In this document: positions 17,623 to 27,564 of the stretch, piece by piece | Numbering within the stretch: the stretch's first letter is position 1 | Layout: each line of letters starts with the position of its first letter | Assembly: GCA_013376985.1 (NCBI GenBank) | Contig: JACABB010000012.1 | Location: forward strand, 1-64,000 | Length of the DNA: 64,000 nucleotides | Reading direction: 5' to 3' | DNA from: Bacteroidales bacterium | Lineage (GTDB): Bacteria; Bacteroidota; Bacteroidia; Bacteroidales; Tenuifilaceae | Notes under the pieces: generated by a model | What the model was told of the DNA's origin: nothing | The model's input: only the letters and a program-made list of their open reading frames with translations | Database searches by the model: none | Program-made: the position numbers and the translations under genes

Positions 17623-19146
17623 TTATTTTTTTAACAGTTTGCTTTTCTTTATTCCATAGGTAAAATAGATAATCATACCTATTGCAAACCAAACGATTAA
17701 TCGCAACCATGTATCTAATGGTAAAGATGCCATTTGTACAATGCAAATAATGGCGCCTAATGCAGGAATAAAAGGCACCCATGGTGTTCTAAAAGGACGA
17801 GGGAGTTCTGGTCTCGTCTTTCGAAGAACAATAATACCCACACATACAATCGCAAAAGCAAGGAGAGTGCCTATTGATACTAATTCACCCAAGAGATTTA
17901 TTGGAAGCACCCCTGCTAAAATCATAGCAAATGCACCTGTAATTATTGAACTAATATATGGTGTTTTGAATTTTGGGTGTACTTTGGAGAATACGGGAGG
18001 AAGTAAACCATCCTTAGACATTGTATAAAAAATTCTTGGCTGACCCAAAAGCATCACAAGAATCACAGAAGTCAAACCAGCAATTGCAGCAATTTTAACA
18101 ATGGGTTTAAGCCAAGCCATGGTGCTTCCCATTGCATTAACGCCAACAGCAACGGGATCAGGAACATTTAATAGAGTATAGCTAACTATCCCTGTTAGTA
18201 CTAAGGCAACAGCAATATATAGAAAAGTTGAAATTCCAAGTGAACCTAAAATGCCTCTGGGCATATCCCTTTGAGGGTTTTTAGCCTCTTGAGCAGCCGT
18301 TGATACGGCATCAAAGCCGATATATGCGAAGAAGATTACTGCAGCACCCCTAAATATTCCGCTTATTCCAAACTCACCCCATTTGCCAGTATTCTTAGGA
18401 ATAAAATCATGCCAGTTCTCTAATTTAATAAAAGCGATACCAACACCTATGAAAAGTAATATAACACAAACCTTAACGATAACCATAACATTATTAAAAT
18501 TGGCAGATTCTTTTATACCAATTACTAGTAATGTAGTAAGCAATCCAATAATTATCATAGCAGGAATATTTAATACCCCAACAACATGTGGCAAAGTATT
18601 CACATCTATATTATGATTTGCAAGATAGGTTACAAGTTGACTTGAGGTTGCTTGCCATCCCATCCCTGGAACTTGAATTAGTTGCGTTCCAGGAGATGCA
18701 GCAAATTGTGGTGCAATATGTATTCCTATGTCATTCAGCAGACTTACAAAATAACCCGACCAACCAACTGCAACAGTGGATGCCGCAAAAAGATATTCTA
18801 TGATTAAATCCCACCCAATTATCCATGCTAAAAACTCGCCCATTGTTGAATATGCATAAGTATATGCACTTCCGGAAATAGGTATCATTGATGCAAACTC
18901 GGCATAGCATAAACCCGCAAAAGTACATGCTAGTCCGGATATTATGAAGGATAACACAATTGCAGGTCCGGCATAGTTTGCAGCGGCCTGTCCCGTTAAT
19001 ACAAAAATGCCAGCACCAATAATTGCACCAATACCCAAGGTTGTTAAGTTAAGCGGTCCTAGGGTTTTTTTAAAACCATGTTCTTTATCTTCGGATTCGG
19101 AAAGAAGTTGTTGTATCGGCTTTGTTTGAAATAATCGTGTTTTCAT
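17623..19146 (-). CDS. APC-family amino acid permease
   Basis: This 507-residue inner-membrane protein has about 12 membrane helices and belongs to the amino acid-polyamine-organocation superfamily, closest in pattern to cationic amino acid transporters (YfnA/CAT type). The family motif GIGAIIGAGIFVLTGQAA lies at residues 37-54, and the helix-6 region FFAYIGFDAVSTAAQEAKNP near 275 is typical. The substrate cannot be read from sequence. It is monocistronic, with a clear terminator downstream and a 289-base upstream spacer. Confidence 0.88.
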   Translation of the reverse strand: MKTRLFQTKPIQQLLSESEDKEHGFKKTLGPLNLTTLGIGAIIGAGIFVLTGQAAANYAGPAIVLSFIISGLACTFAGLCYAEFASMIPISGSAYTYAYSTMGEFLAWIIGWDLIIEYLFAASTVAVGWSGYFVSLLNDIGIHIAPQFAASPGTQLIQVPGMGWQATSSQLVTYLANHNIDVNTLPHVVGVLNIPAMIIIGLLTTLLVIGIKESANFNNVMVIVKVCVILLFIGVGIAFIKLENWHDFIPKNTGKWGEFGISGIFRGAAVIFFAYIGFDAVSTAAQEAKNPQRDMPRGILGSLGISTFLYIAVALVLTGIVSYTLLNVPDPVAVGVNAMGSTMAWLKPIVKIAAIAGLTSVILVMLLGQPRIFYTMSKDGLLPPVFSKVHPKFKTPYISSIITGAFAMILAGVLPINLLGELVSIGTLLAFAIVCVGIIVLRKTRPELPRPFRTPWVPFIPALGAIICIVQMASLPLDTWLRLIVWFAIGMIIYFTYGIKKSKLLKK

Positions 19147-19435
19147 GTTAGGGTGAGGTTAATTTGAATGCACAATCTGTTCTTTAAAATAAGGTTTTAA
19201 AGGTTATAATTATTTTATAGGAAAGCAAATAATAAATTGCTTATCGAGGGTCTTACACACTATTTTGAATAGTATCTGTTAAGGCCTAATTTGTTAAAAA
19301 TAGACAATACCTTTATTAAACATTGTTTTTTCTTAGTTAAAAATGTAACTTTAATCGGTGAAATGCTGTTTATTTAATCAATTTACACCAATTTTGTAAA
19401 TTAGTAATTACGAAACGAACTGAAAAATAAAGAAT
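19147..19435. other. AT-rich divergent intergenic region
   Basis: This spacer separates the divergent permease and TPR genes. It is strongly AT-rich and presumably holds both promoters, but I find no full TAnnTTTG element with a spaced TTG. A short inverted repeat AAGCAA...TTGCTT occurs near 19224-19243. Confidence 0.4.
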
Positions 19436-20680
19436 ATGAAGAAGATTACCATTATTAGCATTTCTGTAGTTGTATTAGTTCTAATAGTTCTTCAACTACT
19501 GCGTCCAAAATTTGCCGAAAATGCTTACTTAAAGGGTAAATTATTATTGGATTCATCACTTTATTCGGAGGCTATAGCAAAATTTGATAAAGCGATATGG
19601 CTTAAGAGCAAGCCTCTCTATTTTAGTAGTAGAGGCCTTGCAAAGATTGGTCTTATAAAAGACTCCGAGGCTGTTATTGATTTTAGCAAGGCCATTGAAA
19701 TGAATCCCTCTGTTTCAGAGTATTTCTTAAACCGTGGTGTATCGTATCGAAAATTAAAAGAATTTGACAAGTCTTTGGCTGATATTAACAAAGCCATTGA
19801 ACTTGATAATTCAAACGCTAAAGCATTTTACAATAGAGGGCTTCTCAAAGCAAGCCAAGGACAATTCGATGAGGCGGTTAAAGATTACAATCGGAGTATT
19901 GAACTTGATGGTTCTAATATTGAAGCATTCTATAGTCGTGGGGAGTCTCGCTCACACCTAAATGATTTTATGGGTGCAATTAGCGATTACGATAAGATGA
20001 TTGAGGGTTCAAATGCCAATGCCGATGCTTACAAGAAAAGAGGAATATTTAAATTCAACATACAAGATTTTGCAGGTGCGGAGAAAGATTTACTTCTTGC
20101 ATCAGAGAAAGAAAAAAATGATAAAGAAATCTTCTTTTACCTTGGACAATCAAAGTCAAATCAAAATAAATATGATGAGGCTATTGAATATTTGAACAAA
20201 GCTATAAAGATTGATGGTAAATATAGCGAAGCTTATAGCGTAAAAGGTGGAGCGTTTCTTAAAAAAGGTGATTTTACGAATGCCATCAAAGAGTTTAATA
20301 AGGCAATAGATATCAATAGCAATTTTCTTAAAGCATACTATGGTCGTGGTATAGCAAAAGCATTAATGCAGGATTATCGTGGCTCTTTAGTTGATTTTAC
20401 AAGGGTGATAGAAATCGATAAAAACTTTGCTCAAGCCTATTATAACCGAGCAGTTTCAAAAGCAATTCTTGAGGATCACAAAGGGGCGCTGGCCGATTAT
20501 GATTTTATTATTTCAAAAGACCCAAAATACGCTGAGGCATATTATAATAGGGGTGTATCAAGAATGAATACCAAAGATGAAAAAGGAGCTTGTGAGGATT
20601 TCAAAAAATCTTTGGCGCTTGGTTATAAACCTGCTGAGAAGATGGTTAATATGTATTGTGGTACTCCAAGCATTAAATAG
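19436..20680 (+). CDS. TPR-repeat protein with N-terminal membrane anchor
   Basis: This 414-residue protein starts with a short basic segment and one hydrophobic helix (residues 5-22). Tandem tetratricopeptide repeats of 34 residues follow from about residue 30 to the end. Repeats such as AKAFYNRGLLKASQGQFDEAVKDYNRSIELD show the canonical W/Y-G-A-Y-A pattern. It is likely anchored in the inner membrane with the repeats as a protein-binding scaffold. Its stop is only 8 bases from the convergent stop of the next gene. No enzymatic domain is visible and the partner is unknown. Confidence 0.8.
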   Translation: MKKITIISISVVVLVLIVLQLLRPKFAENAYLKGKLLLDSSLYSEAIAKFDKAIWLKSKPLYFSSRGLAKIGLIKDSEAVIDFSKAIEMNPSVSEYFLNRGVSYRKLKEFDKSLADINKAIELDNSNAKAFYNRGLLKASQGQFDEAVKDYNRSIELDGSNIEAFYSRGESRSHLNDFMGAISDYDKMIEGSNANADAYKKRGIFKFNIQDFAGAEKDLLLASEKEKNDKEIFFYLGQSKSNQNKYDEAIEYLNKAIKIDGKYSEAYSVKGGAFLKKGDFTNAIKEFNKAIDINSNFLKAYYGRGIAKALMQDYRGSLVDFTRVIEIDKNFAQAYYNRAVSKAILEDHKGALADYDFIISKDPKYAEAYYNRGVSRMNTKDEKGACEDFKKSLALGYKPAEKMVNMYCGTPSIK

Positions 20681-20688
20681 TTATCTTC

Positions 20689-21789
20689 TTAAAGACCAAA
20701 GACTCCGTCGAAGAGCATTCTGAAAGTATAACTATAGTCAAATATTGAGGGTTTATAGTCGTAGTAAATATCAAATCTAAACTCGACTGTAAACCCTTTT
20801 GCTACCTGTTTACTATAAATAAAATTGGCGGTTACTAAGTTCCTATTCTTTTGATTTAACGTTGAATCAACTACCGATTCTGAACCAAAAAGTTCTTCAC
20901 CCCTTGGGTTGATAAAACTTGATGATTTCCAATAACCAATATCCAGTTTAAAGAAAGGATTCTTAATATAGATTTTGGGATAAACAGCATTCCCTGATTT
21001 GTATATGTAATGAGGATTAGGTGAGATATCCTTGAAGAATAAGAAAAGCGATTCAACACCAAGATTAAGCTTCCCATTGTTTATATAAAAATTGTAGCCA
21101 GCACCACCACCAAAGTTGGCAAGGGATGTAACCAAACTATTCCCTGCATTGATTTGTCCTCCGTGATGAGTGGCAAGAGCATGAATTGGGAAATATAATC
21201 CGCTCGAATTTTCTATGGGTTTAACGGAATAAATTCCCGAAAACCCAATAGTAAAAATTTCCTGAAAGGGACTTTTATCCTTTATGTAACGCTCCCAGTT
21301 AATCCATAAATCGCCCTTAAAATGGTTCAATTTAGTAAGAAACTGTACTCCTGTTTCGGGATGCGAAACGAATATACGTTCAGGTTTAAAAAGCGGTTCA
21401 GGTAAAAAATGCCGCTCCTTGCTATCGATTGTACCCAATAAAAAATCTATTTTTTCGGTTAATGAATATTTAAAGGTAAGCACAGGCACAAACATTTCCA
21501 GAGTATCTGCCCCGGCAAAATAAAGGGTATGAAAACCTCCAGAAATACTTGCCTTTGAGGATGGTTTAAATTCAAATCGAGGTTGAATGAAAAAACCAGG
21601 GTAGGTATACCCTTTTTTAATATTGCCTGTAAATTCTTTATTGTCGAAAAAAGCGGAGCTATAAAGGTTAACCGAAAACCCGCTTGTGTCTTTAGAGGTT
21701 TTAATTAATGTTTTATTAAAATCTTGTGCAAATGATTCTGAAAAGATCATTATGCTACTCAATACAAAAATGATTGGGATATATCTCAT
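20689..21789 (-). CDS. putative outer-membrane beta-barrel protein
   Basis: This 366-residue protein has a signal peptide (residues 1-21, ending at SFAQ). The rest alternates polar and aromatic residues as in outer-membrane beta strands, and the chain ends in ...FRMLFDGVFGL. It has no conserved catalytic motif I recognise and I cannot assign a substrate. It is convergent with the TPR gene and divergent from the GT117-type gene. Location in the outer membrane is an inference from signal and strand pattern. Confidence 0.6.
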   Translation of the reverse strand: MRYIPIIFVLSSIMIFSESFAQDFNKTLIKTSKDTSGFSVNLYSSAFFDNKEFTGNIKKGYTYPGFFIQPRFEFKPSSKASISGGFHTLYFAGADTLEMFVPVLTFKYSLTEKIDFLLGTIDSKERHFLPEPLFKPERIFVSHPETGVQFLTKLNHFKGDLWINWERYIKDKSPFQEIFTIGFSGIYSVKPIENSSGLYFPIHALATHHGGQINAGNSLVTSLANFGGGAGYNFYINNGKLNLGVESLFLFFKDISPNPHYIYKSGNAVYPKIYIKNPFFKLDIGYWKSSSFINPRGEELFGSESVVDSTLNQKNRNLVTANFIYSKQVAKGFTVEFRFDIYYDYKPSIFDYSYTFRMLFDGVFGL

Positions 21790-21885
21790 ACGAAAAATTT
21801 TCTAAAATTAACCTTTTTTAAAATAACCGAGACCGTTTTTAGAAAACACTAATTCAATCACAAATAAATACATCTAAAAAAATTA

Positions 21886-21893
21886 TACATTTG
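21886..21893 (+). promoter_or_regulatory. candidate -7 promoter element of the GT117-type gene
   Basis: TACATTTG matches the Bacteroidota -7 consensus TAnnTTTG and lies 26 bases before the ATG at 21919. No clear -33 TTG is seen at the expected spacing. The position fits a short leader for the two-gene unit at 21919-25624. Confidence 0.4.
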
Positions 21894-21918
21894 AACTATT
21901 AAAATAAAAACTATTTAT

Positions 21919-24900
21919 ATGCAAACATTTGATAATAAGTCGTTCAATAGGATTAACAATGTTTTCGGTTGGTTTGTATTTGTTGTTGCTGCTATAGTAT
22001 ATATGGCAACAATTGAACCAACTGCAAGTTTTTGGGATTGTGGGGAGTTTATAACCAGCGGAAATAGGCTTGAGGTTGGACATCCTCCCGGAACACCGAT
22101 TTTTAATCTTCTTGTTCGATTTTTTACCATGTTTGCCCCTAGCAAGGAATCAATTCCAATCTTTGCAAACACCATGTCAGCCTTGGCAAGTGCTTTTACT
22201 ATAATGTTCTTGTTTTGGACAATTACTCACCTTGCTCGAAAGATTGTTAGAAAAAGCGAAACCTATACATCAACCCAACTAATTCAAATAATCTCGGCTG
22301 GGTTAATTGGTTCACTAGCATTCACTTTTTCCGATACGTTTTGGTTTTCAGCAGTTGAAACAATAGTTTTTGCAACCTCATCACTATTTACCGCCTTAGT
22401 ATTTTGGGCGATTCTTAAATGGGAGAATGTTGCTGATGAACCGTATGCTAATCGTTGGATTATCCTTATTGCTTTCCTAATGGGTTTATCCATAGGTGTT
22501 CATCTATTAAATCTAGTAGCCATACCAGCAATCATTATGGTTTACTACTTCAGAAAATATGAGGTAACAAAATGGGGTGTAATAAAGGCTCTAATATTAG
22601 GAATGATTTTACTTCTCGTGATTATGTTTGGCATAATTCGGGGCTTTGTGGTAGTTGCGTCAAAATTCGAGCTTCTATTTGTTAATGGATTCAACCTGCC
22701 CTATAATTCAGGAGTTCTATTCTATTTAGCACTCATTATTACTCTAGTTGTTTATGGTATTTGGTATACCAACAAATACCAAAAAATAGTTGCCAATACA
22801 ATACTTGTTGGCCTTGCTGTGATGCTGATTGGCTATAGTTCTTACGCGGTTACGGTGATACGTTCATCGTCAAATCCACCAATGAATCAGAATAGCCCTA
22901 ATAACATGTTCTCCCTTCTCTACTATTTAAGTCGTGAACAGTATGGACAAAGTCCTCTGATATATGGGCAGTCGTTTAATGCTCCCGTTATTGCAGCCGA
23001 AGAGGGTGCGCCATCTTATATTCCAAGGAACGGGAAGTATATTGTTGCAAGCAGAAAGGTGAACTATAAGTATGACGATAGATTTATGACTGTTTTTCCA
23101 AGAATGTTTAGCAACGAGCCAAATCATATAAATGGTTATAAGCAGTGGACAAACTATACGGGTATCCCGGTTCAAATTACTAATCAGGATGGGAAAGCGG
23201 AAACACGTTACATTCCCAAACTTAGCGATAATATCAAGTTCTTCTGGAGATATCAATTTGGATTCATGTATTGGCGATATTTTATGTGGAACTTTGCCGG
23301 AAGACAAAACGATTTACAGGGTAACGGTGATGTGCTGAAAGGGAATTGGATCTGTGGCATTCCTTTAATTGATGATGCAAGACTTGGACCACAGGATAAA
23401 CTTCCCGAAGTTTACCTAAAAGATAAAGCCCGTAACAGATATTTCTTGCTTCCCCTTTTGCTCGGATTAGCGGGGTTATATTATCACTTCAAGAAAAATC
23501 AGAAAGATTTTTGGGTTGTTACTTTACTCTTTGTATTTACAGGCATTGCAATAATAGTTTACTTAAACCAAAAGCCATTTGAACCACGAGAAAGGGATTA
23601 TGCCTATGTGGGAAGTTTTTATGCATTTGCTATTTGGCTTGGATTGGGTGTTCTTGCCCTTTATGAACTTTTGAAAAAAGCACTTAGTGAGCAATTTGCT
23701 GCAATTGGCAGTGGTGCTGTTTGTATGGTTGTTCCAATAATTATGTGTAACCAAAATTGGGACGATCACGATAGATCTGGCAGATATACTTCTGTTGATT
23801 TTGGTTACAATATGCTTATAGGTTGTGCGCCTAACGCCATTATGTTCACTTATGGTGATAACGATACCTATCCGCTTTGGTATAATCAGGAGGTTGAAGC
23901 GGTTCGTCGTGATGTTCGGGTCGCAAACTTAAATTATCTACGTGGAGATTGGTATATCGATCAAATGAAGAGGAAAGCATACACTTCCGATCCCCTTCCC
24001 TTAAGCATGACACACGACAAATACTATTCGGGTAAACGCGATGTTGTTCTTGTTGCCAATAGAATTAAAGGAGCAATAGATCTTAGGCAGGCCATTTCTT
24101 TCATTTTGAGTGATAATGAGATTTCACAGGTTCAATCGCCTTATAGCGAAAACGAAAAGATTTGTTACTTTCCATCTAAATCGCTATATCTTCCAATTGA
24201 TAAAGAAGATATTATCAAAACAGGAACGGTAAGGCCAGAAAAAGCCAAGGAAATTGTTGATACCATGGCTTGGAAAATGAGTGAGAGCATGATCATTAAA
24301 GAGGGATTGGTAATTCTGGATCTTTTGGCTACAAATAATTGGAAACGACCAATGTACATGGGGTCAACGGTTTCGAACGATTCCTATCAAAATCTCGATG
24401 GGTATTTCCAACTTGAAGGCTTGATGTATAGGATCGTTCCTATAAAATCACCTAGAGTTGATTATGATTATGGTAAAGTGGATACAAAGCTGATGTATGA
24501 TAATGTTATGAACAAATATCGTTTTCGCAGCATTGCCAATCCAAAGGTTTACCTTGATGAAAATAATTCACGAATTATCTCTAACTATCGTACCATTTTT
24601 GCTCGACTCGCAGGCGCATTAGTTGATGAGGGAAAGAAAGATTCTGCAATTACTGTTCTAAATAGGTGCATTGAGGTTATCCCGCCAAGCAATGTTCCGT
24701 TTAACTATCTCTCTTTATCACTAGTTGAGGGTTACTATAGAGCAGGTGCAATCGATAAGGGGATTTCCTACTCAAAAATAATGCTTAAGAGTTCTGCGGA
24801 TCAAATGAGATTTATCCTAAACCTTTCTAAAGAACAGATAGGTAGACTTCACAACGATATCCAGCTTAATATGGCAATTATACAAGAGTTGTATAGACTT

Positions 24901-24987
24901 GCTAATCAGTACGAGAAGGGAAATCATAAGAAGGAAATTGAAAACGCTTTTAACACTTTTGCATCAAAGCTAGGTAGATCAGAATAG
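21919..24987 (+). CDS. GT117/DUF2723 family multi-spanning membrane protein
   Basis: This 1022-residue protein matches the DUF2723 family, now grouped with glycosyltransferase family 117 and distantly related to protein O-mannosyltransferases. The family hallmark appears near the N-terminus: IEPTASFWDCGEFI around residue 30, followed by EVGHPPGTP. At least 10 membrane helices lie in residues 15-330 and 500-620. The C-terminal 400 residues are soluble, with the FTYGDNDTYPLWYNQEVE segment near 640. It probably transfers sugars from a lipid donor to exported proteins or glycans. The next gene, a deacetylase, starts one base after its stop. Confidence 0.85.
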   Translation: MQTFDNKSFNRINNVFGWFVFVVAAIVYMATIEPTASFWDCGEFITSGNRLEVGHPPGTPIFNLLVRFFTMFAPSKESIPIFANTMSALASAFTIMFLFWTITHLARKIVRKSETYTSTQLIQIISAGLIGSLAFTFSDTFWFSAVETIVFATSSLFTALVFWAILKWENVADEPYANRWIILIAFLMGLSIGVHLLNLVAIPAIIMVYYFRKYEVTKWGVIKALILGMILLLVIMFGIIRGFVVVASKFELLFVNGFNLPYNSGVLFYLALIITLVVYGIWYTNKYQKIVANTILVGLAVMLIGYSSYAVTVIRSSSNPPMNQNSPNNMFSLLYYLSREQYGQSPLIYGQSFNAPVIAAEEGAPSYIPRNGKYIVASRKVNYKYDDRFMTVFPRMFSNEPNHINGYKQWTNYTGIPVQITNQDGKAETRYIPKLSDNIKFFWRYQFGFMYWRYFMWNFAGRQNDLQGNGDVLKGNWICGIPLIDDARLGPQDKLPEVYLKDKARNRYFLLPLLLGLAGLYYHFKKNQKDFWVVTLLFVFTGIAIIVYLNQKPFEPRERDYAYVGSFYAFAIWLGLGVLALYELLKKALSEQFAAIGSGAVCMVVPIIMCNQNWDDHDRSGRYTSVDFGYNMLIGCAPNAIMFTYGDNDTYPLWYNQEVEAVRRDVRVANLNYLRGDWYIDQMKRKAYTSDPLPLSMTHDKYYSGKRDVVLVANRIKGAIDLRQAISFILSDNEISQVQSPYSENEKICYFPSKSLYLPIDKEDIIKTGTVRPEKAKEIVDTMAWKMSESMIIKEGLVILDLLATNNWKRPMYMGSTVSNDSYQNLDGYFQLEGLMYRIVPIKSPRVDYDYGKVDTKLMYDNVMNKYRFRSIANPKVYLDENNSRIISNYRTIFARLAGALVDEGKKDSAITVLNRCIEVIPPSNVPFNYLSLSLVEGYYRAGAIDKGISYSKIMLKSSADQMRFILNLSKEQIGRLHNDIQLNMAIIQELYRLANQYEKGNHKKEIENAFNTFASKLGRSE

Positions 24988-24988
24988 T

Positions 24989-25624
24989 ATGATAAATCTT
25001 AGCCCCCCTCGCTTTTTGACACGCCTATTCCCATCACTCATCTGGAGTTTTCCAGATGAGGCTGATGGTGTTTTCTTAACCTTTGACGATGGCCCTACTA
25101 AGGAAATTACCTTTTGGGTTCTCGATCAGCTAAAGCGGTACGATGCCAAGGCAACCTTTTTCATGCTGGGAAAGAATGTTGAGTTGAATCCCGATATCTA
25201 CGAACGAGTTGTTACCGAAGGACATACAATAGGAAATCACTCCTATAGCCACCTTAAAGGTTGGGCAACTGAAACAGGGCAGTACGTTCAGGATGCTGAT
25301 TTTGCAAACGGATTTGTTCATAGTAAACTTTTTCGACCCCCCTATGGTAGGATAAAGCCATCGCAATTTCGTGTTCTAAAAGAGCGGTATAAGATAATTA
25401 TGTGGGACGTATTAAGCATGGATTATAGCAAGAGAGTTTCGCCACGGCGGGTTACTAATAATGTGGTTAACCACCTTCACCCTGGAGCAATAATTGTTTT
25501 CCACGATTCTAAAAAGGCAGAACGAAACCTTAGATATGCCCTTCCTCGTGTTCTTGAGGCAATATCGCAAAAGGGATTAAAATTTAAGCGAATAGAGCAG
25601 GATAATTTTACATTTAAAGGTTAG
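24989..25624 (+). CDS. polysaccharide deacetylase (CE4/NodB family)
   Basis: This 211-residue protein has a NodB-type carbohydrate esterase 4 domain over nearly its full length. The metal and catalytic motifs are present: TFDDGPT (Asp33-Asp34), the two-histidine motif HTIGNHSYSH near residue 78, RPPYGR near 115 and IVFHDS near 175. It should remove N-acetyl groups from a surface or cell-wall polysaccharide. No clear signal peptide is visible. It starts one base after the GT117-type gene, so the two probably act on the same glycan. Confidence 0.88.
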   Translation: MINLSPPRFLTRLFPSLIWSFPDEADGVFLTFDDGPTKEITFWVLDQLKRYDAKATFFMLGKNVELNPDIYERVVTEGHTIGNHSYSHLKGWATETGQYVQDADFANGFVHSKLFRPPYGRIKPSQFRVLKERYKIIMWDVLSMDYSKRVSPRRVTNNVVNHLHPGAIIVFHDSKKAERNLRYALPRVLEAISQKGLKFKRIEQDNFTFKG

Positions 25625-25662
25625 AAGCAAATAAGATATTTGTTATGATTTGGCTTTGCCCA

Positions 25663-26361
25663 TTACCATATAAACGGAATCAACCTATATTTTACTTTAT
25701 TCTTGTACTCGTTGTATCCTTCCAATTCATTGATTAACATTTTTTCTTCGCCAACAATCCTGAATACCAAAAGTAGCATAACTAAAAAGCCGAGAAGTAA
25801 CCCATAAGTAGAACCAAGAAGCATTGGAGTCCCTATGAATAGTAATGATCCTCCAAGATACATCGGATGTCTAACGAATCCATAAACTCCAGTAGAAATA
25901 ACTTGATGCATTCGTTCGCTCTGGATTCTGACTAAAGGCGATAAAAAGGTATTATCGGTATATGACCGGAGAAAAAAGAAAAACGATAGAATCAATCCAA
26001 TCCCTCCAAGAATTTTTAACCATAATGAATGATAGGTAGTCCATCCAAATCTTTTGGCATCAAGAGGCATAATTACAATCCAAGTTATGAATCCAATTAC
26101 TAGACCGATGACTACATACTTGTCCCATCCTTTCTGGTTTGCAGTTCCCGGTTGCTGATACCTTTCCAAGAGTAACGAAGGATCTTTGTGATACAGATAA
26201 ATTATTGTAGTATAACACAATACTAAGAACCAAACACTAAAAATAAGACCCTCAACCCAAAGCCAATCCCCTGCTAAAAGAAGTAAGACAACAGGGAAAA
26301 TAAGGATATATATGAATGTTACAATTATTTTACCCAGTGAGATTTTATTTTCAGTAATCAT
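25663..26361 (-). CDS. isoprenylcysteine carboxyl methyltransferase-like membrane protein
   Basis: This 232-residue protein has about five membrane helices and a C-terminal ICMT/PEMT-type methyltransferase core. The motif VRHPMYLGGSLLF near residue 160 and the EEKMLINELEGYNEYKNKV segment near 205 form the usual S-adenosylmethionine and substrate pocket. Bacterial members methylate lipids or unknown small molecules rather than prenylated proteins. It is convergent with the deacetylase gene, with a 38-base gap. Confidence 0.8.
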   Translation of the reverse strand: MITENKISLGKIIVTFIYILIFPVVLLLLAGDWLWVEGLIFSVWFLVLCYTTIIYLYHKDPSLLLERYQQPGTANQKGWDKYVVIGLVIGFITWIVIMPLDAKRFGWTTYHSLWLKILGGIGLILSFFFFLRSYTDNTFLSPLVRIQSERMHQVISTGVYGFVRHPMYLGGSLLFIGTPMLLGSTYGLLLGFLVMLLLVFRIVGEEKMLINELEGYNEYKNKVKYRLIPFIW

Positions 26362-26595
26362 ATTTTAAGAAATTAATATGTATCCGTTTTTAATAAATTT
26401 AGATCGAAAATTTTATTAGAAATAGGAGGTCGGGTTTGCAATTTGATTACACAATAAAGCAAAAGCGAAGATAGGAATTGCTTACCAATCTTCGTTTTTG
26501 CCTCAATAATATTTGATAGTTGTTGCTGAAAATTAATCAAAAATTTATTTTCTTGATTAATAAAACGCATTACCCTTTTGTCTGGTTGGGTACTA

Positions 26596-26790
26596 TTAAT
26601 TGTGCGTTTTGATTCGTCTTGATTCTCTAATCCATAGCGCCCCAAGGACAATTGAAGCTAAAGCAAGGATAACAACTACAGGTTTTGAGTTTGCCCAAAG
26701 CCAATAAATTCCATTGCTATCGAATTTAAAAGCAAAACATAGGAGTCCGCACATTATTGCTGTACTCATAAAAAGGTTTCTTTTTTTCAT
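26596..26790 (-). CDS. small membrane protein, paralogue of the LuxR membrane domain
   Basis: This 64-residue protein consists of two membrane helices and a basic tail. It lines up end to end with the N-terminal membrane domain of the LuxR-type regulator encoded next door (26904-27380): both contain AFKFD after the first helix, then an aromatic LW/IW stretch, then a second helix ending in WI plus basic residues. A well-formed promoter lies upstream, which supports that it is expressed. It has no DNA-binding domain. Function unknown; it may partner or compete with the regulator. Confidence 0.6.
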   Translation of the reverse strand: MKKRNLFMSTAIMCGLLCFAFKFDSNGIYWLWANSKPVVVILALASIVLGALWIRESRRIKTHN

Positions 26791-26826
26791 TTGATTTCTT
26801 TTTTATTAAACAGTTTGTTAACGAAA

Positions 26827-26857
26827 CAAAAGTATGCCGATCTAGAGCCATAGTCAA
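26827..26857 (-). promoter_or_regulatory. Bacteroidota-type promoter of the small membrane protein gene
   Basis: On the minus strand the -7 element TACTTTTG (26834-26827) is preceded by TTG (26857-26855) at a spacing of 20 bases, matching the TTG / TAnnTTTG architecture. It lies about 37 bases upstream of the ATG at 26790. This is the best-formed promoter I found in the window. Confidence 0.55.
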
Positions 26858-26903
26858 TAATAATGGGGTTGAGAAAAGGTTGAGAGGTGGGTTGAAAAAA
26901 GGT

Positions 26904-27380
26904 TTAATCGTTCTTTATTAGCATTCTACCAACAGATTGCGCCTCTTTGCGGTTTTTAATTTCAAGTATCTTGTAAATCTGGTTAATATGTGTTTTGAGT
27001 GTGCTTAATTCAATATTCAATGTTGTGATTATCTCTTTGTTCGATTTTCCTTGAATAATTAATTCGAATACCTCTCGTTGTCTGGCACTTAAGATATTGA
27101 GTTTTTCTTCCAAGATTGAAGATTTTTCGGATGAATTATTCTTTATCTCTACAATCAATGATTGCATCTTTTGCTTTTCAATCTTTATCCAAATAATTGC
27201 AATTAAAACAATTACAAAGGCTAGTAGTAATGCAATAAAAGGGTAATCACTCCATATCAGCGTTACATTCCTATTATCAAACTTAAATGCAACAACTGAA
27301 AGGAAGAGGAAAATTGCAGCCATTTCAAGCAATTTTTGTCTTCGGTAAAAGAGATTTGATATTTTAATTAAAATACCCAT
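26904..27380 (-). CDS. membrane-anchored LuxR-family transcriptional regulator
   Basis: This 158-residue protein has two N-terminal membrane helices (about residues 15-35 and 45-65) and a short coiled segment. The C-terminal LuxR-type helix-turn-helix spans about residues 92-155, with the pattern LSARQREVFELIIQGKSNKEI...STLKTHINQIYKIL. There is no receiver domain. Such proteins are thought to act while bound to the membrane. A small paralogue of its membrane part lies downstream on the same strand, suggesting a linked sensory unit. Confidence 0.8.
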   Translation of the reverse strand: MGILIKISNLFYRRQKLLEMAAIFLFLSVVAFKFDNRNVTLIWSDYPFIALLLAFVIVLIAIIWIKIEKQKMQSLIVEIKNNSSEKSSILEEKLNILSARQREVFELIIQGKSNKEIITTLNIELSTLKTHINQIYKILEIKNRKEAQSVGRMLIKND

Positions 27381-27564
27381 TTTGAATTTTCCGAAAATAA
27401 ATAAAATTTACTTATAATTCTCAAGTTTCCAACACTATCAATTGGGTGTCGTTAAAATTTCCGATCTGAAATTTCGGCGGTATGGTACACTATTCTCCTG
27501 CAATTTAAAAGACAAGTAAGATAAACGGTGTACCTCAATTGTTTACCCTGAAGATAAAGCCATG

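Noticed and set aside
26373-26651. 92-codon minus-strand frame downstream of the small membrane protein
   Set aside because: It overlaps the better supported 64-residue gene in another frame, has no recognisable motif and no start signal. It could still contain a shorter gene starting near 26570.
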